Source: Planctomycetota bacterium
Lineage (GTDB): Bacteria > Planctomycetota > Phycisphaerae > Phycisphaerales > UBA1924
DNA: 43,463 nt
Direction of reading: 5' to 3'
Assembly: GCA_024276195.1 (NCBI GenBank)
Contig: JAJRXR010000029.1
Coordinates: 1-43,463, forward strand
Shown here: positions 16,266-24,079 of the stretch, piece after piece
How the letters are laid out: every line of letters begins with the position of its first letter
Position numbering within the stretch: the first letter of the stretch is position 1
Notes under the pieces: generated by a model
Told to the model about the DNA's origin: nothing
What the model saw: only the letters and a program-made list of their open reading frames with translations
Database searches by the model: none
Translations under genes and position numbers: made by a program

Positions 16266-18317
16266 ATGCCCAGCCCGCCCTGGATCACAGCTCGAAACGC
16301 CCTGTTCCTGGTCCCGATCATCCTTGGCGGGCTCATTTCGCCCCTCTGCGCCCAGGAGGGCGACCAGCCCCCACCCCCGGAACAGCCCCAGGACCAGCCC
16401 GCCGAGCAAGACCCCCCGGCGCCCGACGAACCCGACGAAGCGCCCGCCCAGGCCCCGACCACCCCCGCCCAGCTCGGGGCGATTGTGGAGGACGCCGAGG
16501 CGGACGCCCAGGCCCGCCTCGACGCGGCCCACGCCCTGATCAGGCGCGGCGCCCTCCGAGAATCGCTCGTGATCGTCAACGCCATCCTCGGACGGACGAC
16601 CGGCCAAAGCTCGGGCGCGCGGGTAATCCTCGAGGCCATGGGCGATGAGCCGGTGGTCCCGGGCGAACTCTGGGCGCCCGTCGCTCTGCTTCCGGTCGCC
16701 GATGACGCCTCGCTGCGGGTTCTGGTCGCGACGGCGGCCGGCTCGTTCCGAACCCGCGATGCCGCCGCCCTGCTCGTCGAATGGGGCGAGCGAGACCCGG
16801 ACCCGAAGGTCCAGCGCGCCGCCCGCGCCGCGCTGACGCGCCTCTCGGGGCGCGACCTGCCCCCCGAGCCGGGCGTGTGGGACGACTGGCTCGCGGCCCA
16901 GGGCACGGTCGATGGGCTGGCGTGGCTGCGCGGGCTGATCCAGGGCCTCGCCTCGCGGACAGACGCGCTGAGCGCCCGCCTCAGCGCCGCCGAGAGGCAG
17001 CTCGTCGAGACCAACCGGCGCCTGCACCTGGCCCTGCCCGCCGAGGAGCGTTCGGCGCTGCTCGCCTCGCTGCTGGTCGATCCGATCCCGCGCCTGCGCA
17101 CCCTCGGGTTCGATCTGGTCGATCGCGAGCTGGCCTCGTCGGTGCAGCTTGATGAGTCCGTCGGGCTCGCCGGCATCGAGCTACTGGACAACGACGACCC
17201 GGGCGTGCGCCAACGGGCCGCGCTGCTGGTGGTGCGCCTTGCGCCCGAGCGTGGCGCCCAGGCGATCATCGAGCGCCTGCGCCGGGAGACGGACGCGGGC
17301 GTGGCCGAGGCGCTGCTGCGCGGCGTGGCGCGCTGGCCCGGAGAAAACTGCGACAGCGAGGTACTCCGCTGGGCGCTCACCAATGGCCCGACGAGCGACG
17401 CGGCCCTCGACGCCGCGTGGTCGCTCCAGCGCTCGGGCATGCTCACCGACGAGCAAGCCCGCAGCGCCCTGCTCGACGAGCTGCGAAAGCGCGAGACCGG
17501 AGAGATGAACGCCTCGCCCTTGCGCCTGCTCAGCGCCCTCGGCGCCCAAAGCGACCGCGCCAGGATCAGTGCGCTGCTCGACTCGGGCGACGCGGGCGTG
17601 CGCCGGCGCGCCGCCGAAGCGATCATCGCCGACCCGGAATCACTCGACGCGATCATCACCGCCGCCCAGCGGGATGCTGGGCTGTACGACCTGGCCTCGC
17701 GCGCCCTTGGCATGCACCGGCGCAGCGCCCAAGGGCTCGCCCAGCTCATCGCCCTGACGCCCCCAACGCCCGAGGCCGGCGCGAGCGCCATCGACGCGAT
17801 GGGCGCGCTGCTCTCCCCGAGCGAGCTGCTCGAAGCAACCTCGCGGCTCGATGACCCGGCGCTGCGCGAGCGCCTGCTCGCGCGCCTGCTGACCGAGCCC
17901 AAAGACCCGGGGCTCAGCGAGGCGCTGATCGCGCTGGCCCAGGCCCGCCTGGACCTGGGGCGGGCGGGCGACGCCCTCGCGGCCCTCGATCACATCGCCA
18001 ACACCGAGACCCCCCCACCCCCCCCAACCCAGCCTCTGCTCGACGCGAAGACCACGGCCCTGCTCGCGCTCGGGCGCGTCGATGAGGCGAGCGAGCTGGG
18101 CGGGTCGCCCGACGCGTGGCTGCGCGGGCTGGAACTCTCGATCGGCGCCCCGCACGCGCCCCGCGTGCATGAAGAACTCACAACCCGCTTTGCCGGCGCC
18201 CTGAGCGACGCCCAGGCGGCACGCCTGAGCGCCCTGCGCCAGCTCCTGACACCCGCCGAGCCGAAACCCGATCCGAAGCCAGAGCCTGAGCCCGATCCGA
18301 GCGACACCGGCCCCTGA
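16266..18317 (+). CDS. Secreted HEAT-repeat protein with proline-rich ends
   Basis: The 683-residue protein starts with a signal peptide (about residues 1-29, ending SPLCA). It continues with a ~40-residue Pro/Gln/Asp/Glu linker (PPPPEQPQDQPAEQ). The main part is alpha-helical with HEAT-like repeats, such as DPIPRLRTLGFDLV, DDPGVRQRAALLVV and DAGVRRRAAEAIIAD, and TPR-like helices towards the end (LDLGRAGDALAAL, LALGRVDEASEL). It ends in a short tail of repeated P-K-P-(D/E) units. No catalytic residues are visible. It probably serves as a periplasmic or surface scaffold. It is transcribed divergently from the TPR gene; 44 bases separate its stop from the convergent pseudokinase gene. Confidence 0.8.
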   Translation: MPSPPWITARNALFLVPIILGGLISPLCAQEGDQPPPPEQPQDQPAEQDPPAPDEPDEAPAQAPTTPAQLGAIVEDAEADAQARLDAAHALIRRGALRESLVIVNAILGRTTGQSSGARVILEAMGDEPVVPGELWAPVALLPVADDASLRVLVATAAGSFRTRDAAALLVEWGERDPDPKVQRAARAALTRLSGRDLPPEPGVWDDWLAAQGTVDGLAWLRGLIQGLASRTDALSARLSAAERQLVETNRRLHLALPAEERSALLASLLVDPIPRLRTLGFDLVDRELASSVQLDESVGLAGIELLDNDDPGVRQRAALLVVRLAPERGAQAIIERLRRETDAGVAEALLRGVARWPGENCDSEVLRWALTNGPTSDAALDAAWSLQRSGMLTDEQARSALLDELRKRETGEMNASPLRLLSALGAQSDRARISALLDSGDAGVRRRAAEAIIADPESLDAIITAAQRDAGLYDLASRALGMHRRSAQGLAQLIALTPPTPEAGASAIDAMGALLSPSELLEATSRLDDPALRERLLARLLTEPKDPGLSEALIALAQARLDLGRAGDALAALDHIANTETPPPPPTQPLLDAKTTALLALGRVDEASELGGSPDAWLRGLELSIGAPHAPRVHEELTTRFAGALSDAQAARLSALRQLLTPAEPKPDPKPEPEPDPSDTGP

Positions 18318-18361
18318 TCGGGATCACACGCGCATGAACAGGTTGAGTTGAGTCCGAGCGC

Positions 18362-19183
18362 TCAGCGTCCCTGACGCTTGGGTCCGAGCCCGGCCCAGCC
18401 CAGACGCCCGAGCACAGACCTGGCCCGCACCACCGGCGCCAACGCATCGACGCTCTCGCCCAGTCGCAGCGCCTCGAGCGCCTCCTCCGGCGAATCGAAG
18501 CCGTCCGTCGGATCAAGCCCGCGCTCGAACCACGCATCCCACCGCTTCTCGAGGCGCTTGACCACGCGCGACGCGGGGATCATGGGCTCGTCGGGGCGCA
18601 GCCCGGTGATCAGTCGGTACCCGAGCTGCACGATCGAGCGGATCTCGTCGCGCGCGTCCTCACGTTCGGACGTCCCCGTGCGATCCAGCCCGCGCCGGAG
18701 CCCGTAGAGCTCGATGAGCAGGCGCCCGCTCCGATCGACGAGCAGCTCTTCATCGAGCGCCGGGCCGTGGACAACGCCGCCCTTGTGCGCGAGCGCCACA
18801 CCCGTGAGCAAGTGCTCGAGAGTTCGTTCGCCCTCGAAGACGGGCATCTTGCCGCCCTTGGATTCGAGAACATCGTTGAGCGTGGTCAGCCCGGCCTGGC
18901 TCCCGGTGTACGGGGCGACGATCCAGGGTGAGCCGTCGCTGCCGAACGTGTACTGCTCGAGGGCGAGCAGATGCGGGTGGCGGATCGCGCTGGCGCGATC
19001 GAGCAGTTCGAGCATGTCGCGTCGCTCGCCGCGGTCGCGGCAGGCGGGCAGACGGTAGATCAGGTGGTTGGTCCGCCGGTGCTCGTGGAGCCCGACCCAG
19101 CGCTGCCCGACGCTCGAATCGGGCAGCTCGCGCACAAGCCGGAAGTGTCCGAGCTGGCGCGGGTGATCGGGTCGTTCACGCAT
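18362..19183 (-). CDS. Protein-kinase-fold pseudokinase
   Basis: The 273-residue protein keeps the outline of a bacterial Ser/Thr kinase: LGHFRLVREL start, IRHPHLLALEQY, WIVAPYTG hinge, LAHKGGVVH before the catalytic loop, and DEIRSIVQLGYRLITGLRP in the C-lobe. The catalytic elements are gone. HRDLKPEN reads H139-G-P141-A-L-D-E-E, so the catalytic Asp, Lys and Asn are all lost. The DFG position reads L-Y-G (159-161). The Gly loop is degenerate (PDSSVGQRWVG) and no VAIK lysine is seen. Phosphotransfer is therefore unlikely; a scaffold or ligand-sensing role is possible. There is no transmembrane segment. Known planctomycete genomes are rich in kinases, so this is probably a decayed or repurposed paralogue. 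Confidence 0.75.
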   Translation of the reverse strand: MRERPDHPRQLGHFRLVRELPDSSVGQRWVGLHEHRRTNHLIYRLPACRDRGERRDMLELLDRASAIRHPHLLALEQYTFGSDGSPWIVAPYTGSQAGLTTLNDVLESKGGKMPVFEGERTLEHLLTGVALAHKGGVVHGPALDEELLVDRSGRLLIELYGLRRGLDRTGTSEREDARDEIRSIVQLGYRLITGLRPDEPMIPASRVVKRLEKRWDAWFERGLDPTDGFDSPEEALEALRLGESVDALAPVVRARSVLGRLGWAGLGPKRQGR

Positions 19184-19448
19184 CCGGACGGGTCCCTCTC
19201 ATAGATCAGGCCTGCGCGCCACATGCGCGACCGCCCCGATCTGTCTCGGTCCACGAGCCCCGATTCTAGCCCCCCGCCGAGAGCACGGCGAAATCCGGGG
19301 CCTTGTGGGCTACCCCGGCCTATCGGCCCCCGCCCTGATCGACGGCCACACTTTATCGCCCAGCCCCCCGCCAACCCCTCCGCCCAACCCCGATCGCAAC
19401 CCGCCCGGCTGATCTCACAACCCTCCCGCGCTGCCCGGGGCGCTCTTC

Positions 19449-19454
19449 TATAGT
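19449..19454 (+). promoter_or_regulatory. -10 box of aspS in the 303-base gap
   Basis: The gap 19184-19486 holds no gene. TATAGT, in TTCTATAGTC, predicts a start near 19461 and a leader of about 26 bases containing GGAG eight bases before the aspS ATG. No -35 and no terminator were seen. Confidence 0.45.
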
Positions 19455-19486
19455 CCCCTCCGCTTGACCTTCCCGGAGCCCCTTTG

Positions 19487-21283
19487 ATGCGCACCCGATC
19501 CCACACCGCCGGCCAGCTCCGCGAGGAGAACACAGGCGAGACCGTCCAGCTCTGCGGCTGGGTCCACGCCCGACGCGAACAGTCCTCCGACTTGGTCTTC
19601 ATCGACCTGCGCGACCGCTACGGCATCACGCAGCTCGTCTTCGATTCCGAGGATTCGGGCTCGGCCCTGCCGCCCAAGGCCAAGGAGCTGCACCTCGAAG
19701 ACGTCATCGCGATCCGGGGCCAGGTCCGCGCCAGGGACAAGGCCAACACACGGTTCGAGACCGGAGCTGTCGAGGTGGTCGTGACGGAGTTGCAAGTGCT
19801 CAGCCGCACGGCCAACCCCCCGCTGATCCCATCCGACGAGAAGAACCTGCCCTCGGAAGAGATCCGCCTCAAGCACCGCTACCTCGACCTGCGCCGCCCG
19901 AAGATGCAGCACATCCTGCGGACGCGCCACCGCGTCTCCAAATGCGCGCGCGATTACTTCGACGACCACGGCTTCCTTGAGATCGAGACGCCCAACCTGA
20001 CGCGCTCGACCCCCGAGGGCGCGCGCGACTTTCTCGTGCCCTCGCGCAATCAAGCGGGCATGTGGTACGCGCTGCCGCAGTCGCCGCAGCTGTTCAAGCA
20101 GATCCTCATGGTGGGTGGCGCCGACCGCTACCTCCAGATCTGCCGGTGCTTCCGCGATGAAGACCCGCGGGCCGACCGACAGGTCGAGTTCACCCAGATC
20201 GACTGCGAGATGAGCTTCGTCGATCGCAAGGAAGTCCTCGCGATCATGGAGGGCTTCGCGCGCACGCTCTGGAACGAGATCCTCGGCGTTGACCTGCCCG
20301 AGTTCGATCAGATCACCTACCAGGACGCCATGGACCGCTTCGGCATCGACCGCCCGGACACACGATTCGCCCTCGAACTCGTGGACGTCTCGGACCTGTG
20401 CGCCACAACCGATTTCAAGGTCTTCACCGAGGCCCTGGGCAAGCCCCGGGGCGTGGTCAAGGCGATCTGTGTGCCCGGGGGCGCCGCCAAGCTGACGCGG
20501 AAGATCACGGACGGCTACTCCAAGTTCGTCCAGAACTTCGGCGCCGGGGGCGTGCCAGTGACGAAGGTCGCCAACGGAACACTCGAAGCCGGCATCGCCA
20601 AGTTCGTCGAGCCCATCGCTGCTCAGCTCATCGAACGCCTGGGCGCACAGGATGGCGACACCATTCTCTTCGGCGCCGACACCTACTCCGTCGCCACCAA
20701 GGCCCTGGGCGAGCTGCGCCAGAAGGTCGCCCGCGACATGGACCTCATCGACGAGTCCAAGTGGAACTTCCTCTGGGTCGTCGATTTCCCCATGTTCGAG
20801 TGGGACGAGGAGACCAGCCGCTTCTACGCCATGCACCACCCCTTCACCGCGCCCGCCGACCACGAACTCGAGCGCTTCATGGGCATGGACCCCTCCGACA
20901 CCGAGGGCATCGAGTCCATCGTCTCCGACGGCTACGACATGGTCTGCAACGGCTCCGAAATCGGAGGCGGCTCCATCCGTATCCACCAGCAGGACGTCCA
21001 GAAAAAGGTCTTCCAGCTCCTTGGCATCTCCGAAGAAGAGGCCAAGCTCAAGTTCAGCTTCCTCCTCGACGCCCTCGGCTTCGGCGCCCCGCCCCACGGC
21101 GGCATCGCCTTCGGCCTCGACCGCCTCGTCATGCACCTCACCGGCACCGACAACATCCGCGACGTCATCGCCTTCCCCAAAAGCCTCTCCGGCGCCGACC
21201 TCATGTGCGAAGCCCCCAACGTCGTTGACGATGAGCAGCTCACCGAGCTGCACGTCAAAAGCACGGCCAAGCCTTCGAGGTAA
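19487..21283 (+). CDS. aspS: Aspartyl-tRNA synthetase, bacterial type
   Basis: AspRS charges tRNA-Asp. The 598-residue class II synthetase has an N-terminal OB-fold anticodon-binding domain (about 1-110), the catalytic core, and the inserted GAD domain (about 300-420) typical of bacterial AspRS. Motif 2 is FRDEDPRADRQVEFTQID and motif 3 is GIAFGLDRLVM. The Asp-binding QSPQLFKQ is present. In the OB fold, RREQSSDLVFIDLRDR is one residue longer than the usual form at a loop linked to Asp/Asn discrimination, so whether it also charges tRNA-Asn cannot be told. The ATG has GGAG eight bases upstream; a TTG just before it is less likely. An inverted repeat follows 13 bases after the stop. Confidence 0.97.
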   Translation: MRTRSHTAGQLREENTGETVQLCGWVHARREQSSDLVFIDLRDRYGITQLVFDSEDSGSALPPKAKELHLEDVIAIRGQVRARDKANTRFETGAVEVVVTELQVLSRTANPPLIPSDEKNLPSEEIRLKHRYLDLRRPKMQHILRTRHRVSKCARDYFDDHGFLEIETPNLTRSTPEGARDFLVPSRNQAGMWYALPQSPQLFKQILMVGGADRYLQICRCFRDEDPRADRQVEFTQIDCEMSFVDRKEVLAIMEGFARTLWNEILGVDLPEFDQITYQDAMDRFGIDRPDTRFALELVDVSDLCATTDFKVFTEALGKPRGVVKAICVPGGAAKLTRKITDGYSKFVQNFGAGGVPVTKVANGTLEAGIAKFVEPIAAQLIERLGAQDGDTILFGADTYSVATKALGELRQKVARDMDLIDESKWNFLWVVDFPMFEWDEETSRFYAMHHPFTAPADHELERFMGMDPSDTEGIESIVSDGYDMVCNGSEIGGGSIRIHQQDVQKKVFQLLGISEEEAKLKFSFLLDALGFGAPPHGGIAFGLDRLVMHLTGTDNIRDVIAFPKSLSGADLMCEAPNVVDDEQLTELHVKSTAKPSR

Positions 21284-21296
21284 ACGCCTTCGCTCC

Positions 21297-21368
21297 CGTG
21301 GCACGGGCGTCCCGCCCGTGAGAGAAAGCCAGAGGGGCGGAGATCACGGGCGGGACGCCCGTGCCACG
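21297..21368. repeat. REPIN-like inverted repeat, 25-bp perfect arms
   Basis: The arms 21297-21321 and 21344-21368 are exact reverse complements over 25 bases, separated by 22 bases. Each arm is itself palindromic: ACGGGCG-TCC-CGCCCGT, a 7-bp stem with a TCC loop. This nested build (two REP-like hairpins in inverted orientation) is that of a REPIN. It lies between aspS and the CPBP protease gene, ending 19 bases before the latter's start, and could also stop or stabilise aspS mRNA. Confidence 0.8.
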
Positions 21369-21387
21369 AGGTGTGGAAGGAAAGCCC

Positions 21388-22209
21388 GTGACCATCGACG
21401 AGGCCCCATCCATCGAGACCGCGCCACGCCTCAGTTCGAGGCGCGCTGTCGCCCGCTGGCTCGAGCTGCTCATCCTCTTCGCCGCCATCCCGCTCATCTT
21501 CTGGTGGACGCGCACCAACCCGGACTTGGCTTCCGACCTGCTCGCGCGCGTCGGCGTGACCGGGCGCCTAGCCGAGATGATCGCCTCCGGGCGCCTCATG
21601 ATCCCCACGCTGCTGGTCTTCGCGATCGCGCTGCTGGTCGTGATCGTGCGCGACCCGGGCTTTGACAACCGCCGGCTCTGGAACTGGAACGCAGGGCGGC
21701 GCGAGATCCCGCGCATCCTGGCGATCTTCATCCCCGGCGCCGCCCTGCTGAGCCTGAGCGTCTGGGCCTTCCAGCCCGCCTCACCGATCATCACCCAGGC
21801 TGCGGCCCGGGGGCTCATGCTCCCCGCGCTCGATCCGGGCGCGAGCTGGCTGAACCTGCCGCGCAACAAGCCGCAGCTGTGGCTGCTCATCATGGTCGCG
21901 TACCCGGTGGTGTCGGTCTGGCCTCAGGAAGTGCTCTACCGCGCCTTCTTTCACCACCGGTACCGCGCGATCCTGCCGACGCCCGCGGGGCGGATCATCG
22001 TCGGCGCCCTCGCGTTCGCCTTCATGCACATCGTCTTTCTCAACTGGCTGGCGCCGGTGCTCACCCTGCCCGGCGCCCTGCTCTTCGCCTGGACCTACGA
22101 GCGCTCCAAGAGCCTCGCCGCCGTCAGCATCGAGCACGCGCTGTGGGGATGCCTCGCGTTCACCATCGGCATTGGGTGGTATTTTTATGGTGGAAACATC
22201 ACGGGATAG
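21388..22209 (+). CDS. CPBP-family intramembrane glutamic protease (CAAX-like)
   Basis: The 273-residue membrane protein has about seven to eight hydrophobic helices and the CPBP (Abi/Rce1) motifs: QEVLYR (180-185), FMHIVF with His214, and IEHALWG near the C-terminus. The first motif is normally EExxxR; here the first Glu is Gln180, while the catalytic-type Glu181 and Arg185 remain. Members cleave substrates in the membrane or serve bacteriocin self-immunity. The GTG start at 21388 has AAGGAAAG upstream, and the region before it is the REPIN-like repeat. The next gene starts 9 bases after its stop, so the two form an operon. Confidence 0.85.
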   Translation: MTIDEAPSIETAPRLSSRRAVARWLELLILFAAIPLIFWWTRTNPDLASDLLARVGVTGRLAEMIASGRLMIPTLLVFAIALLVVIVRDPGFDNRRLWNWNAGRREIPRILAIFIPGAALLSLSVWAFQPASPIITQAAARGLMLPALDPGASWLNLPRNKPQLWLLIMVAYPVVSVWPQEVLYRAFFHHRYRAILPTPAGRIIVGALAFAFMHIVFLNWLAPVLTLPGALLFAWTYERSKSLAAVSIEHALWGCLAFTIGIGWYFYGGNITG

Positions 22210-22218
22210 GCTTTCCAG

Positions 22219-22950
22219 ATGGAAGATAAAGCCGCACAAGACACGCCGCCAAAGGTCAAGCTGCCGTGGGGAGTGCGTTTCATCTCCCTACCGGGCATGG
22301 GGTTCGCCTGGATCATTTTGGTGGGGTCGCTGCTCTTTTGGTTCATTGGCTCTGTCTCCGACCGAACTGTTGAAAAGTACCTGTTCCGCTTTGAACCATC
22401 GCCGACCGGCTACACAGCCCACTTGCTCAAGAAATCCGACGACGCAGAGGCGTCAATCGTAAACCCTGAGCCGAAGTACGCCGAGGTCACCGTCTGGCGC
22501 GACCGTATCGGGCTCGGCGCTCGGAGTCGATACACAAGGAATCGAGTGGTCTTCATTCCTCGATCCATCCGCGCGACGCTCCGCTATCAGATCTGGGACG
22601 ATCGCGGCGCTTCCATGGTCCCGAAACCGGATTACTCACGGACCGGTCTCGATCCGGAAACCCTCAAGATGCTCAGATCTCTGCTCGGCGGGATTCCCCC
22701 CGAGCAGCAGCAGAACCTCTACGACGCGATCGCCGCATACTTCAATTCGATAGGCGAACCCAGAGTTGCCGCCGCCACACGCACTCATGCGACAAGCTTC
22801 CGAGAACTGCGCCCTCTGGGGTGGATGGCAATCCTCATTACCATCGGACTCTTCTTTGCAATCCCAACAGCCTGGGGACGGATCAAGATACTTAGAAATG
22901 CCAAATTAAAGGGCCTTACTTTCCCAAAGAGCTCATCGCGATCGGATTAG
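22219..22950 (+). CDS. Two-TM membrane protein, unknown function
   Basis: The 243-residue protein has one hydrophobic helix near the N-terminus (GFAWIILVGSLLFWFIG), an extracytoplasmic domain of ~150 residues (VTVWRDRIGLGARSRY, VFIPRSIRATLRYQIWDDRG), and a second helix near the C-terminus (GWMAILITIGLFFAIPTAWG). A basic tail follows. Codon use is visibly less GC-biased than in its neighbours, which may mean transfer or relaxed selection. It follows the CPBP gene by 9 bases. Its TAG stop overlaps the TAA stop of the convergent gmhA (sequence TTAG). I do not recognise the family. Confidence 0.7.
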   Translation: MEDKAAQDTPPKVKLPWGVRFISLPGMGFAWIILVGSLLFWFIGSVSDRTVEKYLFRFEPSPTGYTAHLLKKSDDAEASIVNPEPKYAEVTVWRDRIGLGARSRYTRNRVVFIPRSIRATLRYQIWDDRGASMVPKPDYSRTGLDPETLKMLRSLLGGIPPEQQQNLYDAIAAYFNSIGEPRVAAATRTHATSFRELRPLGWMAILITIGLFFAIPTAWGRIKILRNAKLKGLTFPKSSSRSD

Positions 22951-23531
22951 CCCGCGTCCACCATCGCCCGCTCGATCGCCCCCACCAAGCTGTGCAGCAC
23001 CAGCATGTGGATCTCCTGGATCCGGTCGCTGGTCCGCCCCGGCGCCATCCACTCAAAGTCGCCGCTGCCCTTGAGCGATCCGCCGCCCTTGCCCAGCAGC
23101 AGCCCGACGCGCATCGACCGAGCCCTGGCCGCCTCGACGGCGCGGACGATGTTCGCCGAGTTCCCGCTCGTCGAGAGCGCGATCAGCACGTCGCCCTCGC
23201 GCCCGAGCCCCTCGACCCAGCGGCTGAACACATGCTCGAATCCATAGTCGTTGGCCGTGCATGTCAGGTGCGTGGGATCAGCGCACGCGATCGCGGGGAT
23301 CGGCGGGCGATCATCGCGGTAGCGCCCGGTGAGCTCTTCGCACAAGTGCATGGCGTCGGCGCACGACCCGCCGTTGCCGATGGCCAGGATCTTGCCCCCG
23401 CCCTTGATCGAATCGGCGCACACGCGCGCCAGCTCTGCGACCTTGGCGCTGTTGCCCGGGTCCGCGCGAAACGTCTCGAGCGCGGCGCCGGCGTCCGCGA
23501 ACTCTGCGCCGATGCGGTCTTGTTCGTTCAT
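22947..23531 (-). CDS. gmhA: Phosphoheptose isomerase (SIS domain)
   Basis: GmhA converts sedoheptulose 7-phosphate to D-glycero-D-manno-heptose 7-phosphate, the first step to the heptose of LPS or S-layer glycans. The 194-residue protein has GNGGSCADAMHLCEELTGR (52-70) with zinc-type H62 and E66, LTCTANDYGFE, the SIS loop ALSTSGNSANI, and TSDRIQEIHMLVLHSL. These together fit GmhA better than DiaA. The start has GGGAG upstream and overlaps the EamA stop (ATGA), so both are one operon. No other heptose gene is in the window. Confidence 0.88.
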   Translation of the reverse strand: MNEQDRIGAEFADAGAALETFRADPGNSAKVAELARVCADSIKGGGKILAIGNGGSCADAMHLCEELTGRYRDDRPPIPAIACADPTHLTCTANDYGFEHVFSRWVEGLGREGDVLIALSTSGNSANIVRAVEAARARSMRVGLLLGKGGGSLKGSGDFEWMAPGRTSDRIQEIHMLVLHSLVGAIERAMVDAG

Positions 23532-24016
23532 GTCTTCACTCCCGCCGCTGCGCCCGCGCTCCCGCTGAACGTCAGCAGCACCACGCCCGCGACGATCAGC
23601 CCCACGGCCAGCGCCTTGCGCGGGTTCATGCTCTCGCCCAGAACTAGCCACCCGAGCAGGACCGCCGTCACCGGGGCCAGCGCAAACGCGATCGGCTTGA
23701 CCCGGCTGATCTCACCGACGCTCAGCGCCGCGTAAAAGAAAATCATCGCCGCCGCCCCCGCGGCCACCCCCGAGCCGATCACCAGCAGCGCCCAGCTCTT
23801 GGCGTCCGCCTCGCCCCAGGGCGCCTGCTCGCCCGGGCTCTTGATCCCGCGCGCCGCGACGAGGTACGCGATCCAGATCAGCGGCAGGGCCACGCTCGAC
23901 CGGATCGCGATCGCCGAGAACGGGCCAAACTTTCCAGAGTGCAGCACCGCCCGGGCGCAGACCTCGCCCACGCCCCAGCACAAGCCCGCCGCGATCGCCA
24001 GGAGAATGGCCTTCAT
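23528..24016 (-). CDS. EamA/DMT-family membrane transporter, half-size
   Basis: The 162-residue protein is a single EamA-like domain with about five helices. LLAIAAGLCWGVGEVCARAV is a typical first helix, and AAMIFFYAALSVGEISRVKPI, APVTAVLLGWLVLGESM and AVGLIVAGVVLLTF form the conserved C-terminal half. Full DMT exporters have two such domains; this one may work as a dimer, as EmrE does. It overlaps gmhA by four bases. The ATG lacks a ribosome site, and TATCCT lies 7 bases upstream, so the transcript is probably leaderless. It is divergent from mutS. Confidence 0.82.
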   Translation of the reverse strand: MKAILLAIAAGLCWGVGEVCARAVLHSGKFGPFSAIAIRSSVALPLIWIAYLVAARGIKSPGEQAPWGEADAKSWALLVIGSGVAAGAAAMIFFYAALSVGEISRVKPIAFALAPVTAVLLGWLVLGESMNPRKALAVGLIVAGVVLLTFSGSAGAAAGVKT

Positions 24017-24023
24017 GACGACG

Positions 24024-24071
24024 AGGATAGTCCCGGGCGCCCGTGGGAACCGCCCGCCCCCCCGCTATCCT
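24024..24071. promoter_or_regulatory. Divergent promoters of EamA-gmhA and mutS
   Basis: Two identical CTATCCTC sequences face apart: TATCCT at 24029-24024 (minus), 7 bases before the EamA ATG, and TATCCT at 24066-24071 (plus), 8 bases before the mutS ATG. Only 36 bases separate them, so the upstream parts of both promoters must overlap. Neither gene has a Shine-Dalgarno sequence. Confidence 0.55.
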
Positions 24072-24079
24072 CAGCGTCC

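Noticed and set aside
19448-21304. Long minus-strand open frame opposite aspS
   Set aside because: Val/Glu/Asp-rich mirror of aspS codon bias; aspS has all synthetase motifs.
22207-22218. TAGGCT six bases before the two-TM gene as another leaderless promoter
   Set aside because: The TAG is the stop codon of the upstream gene in the same operon, so the match may be chance; not counted.
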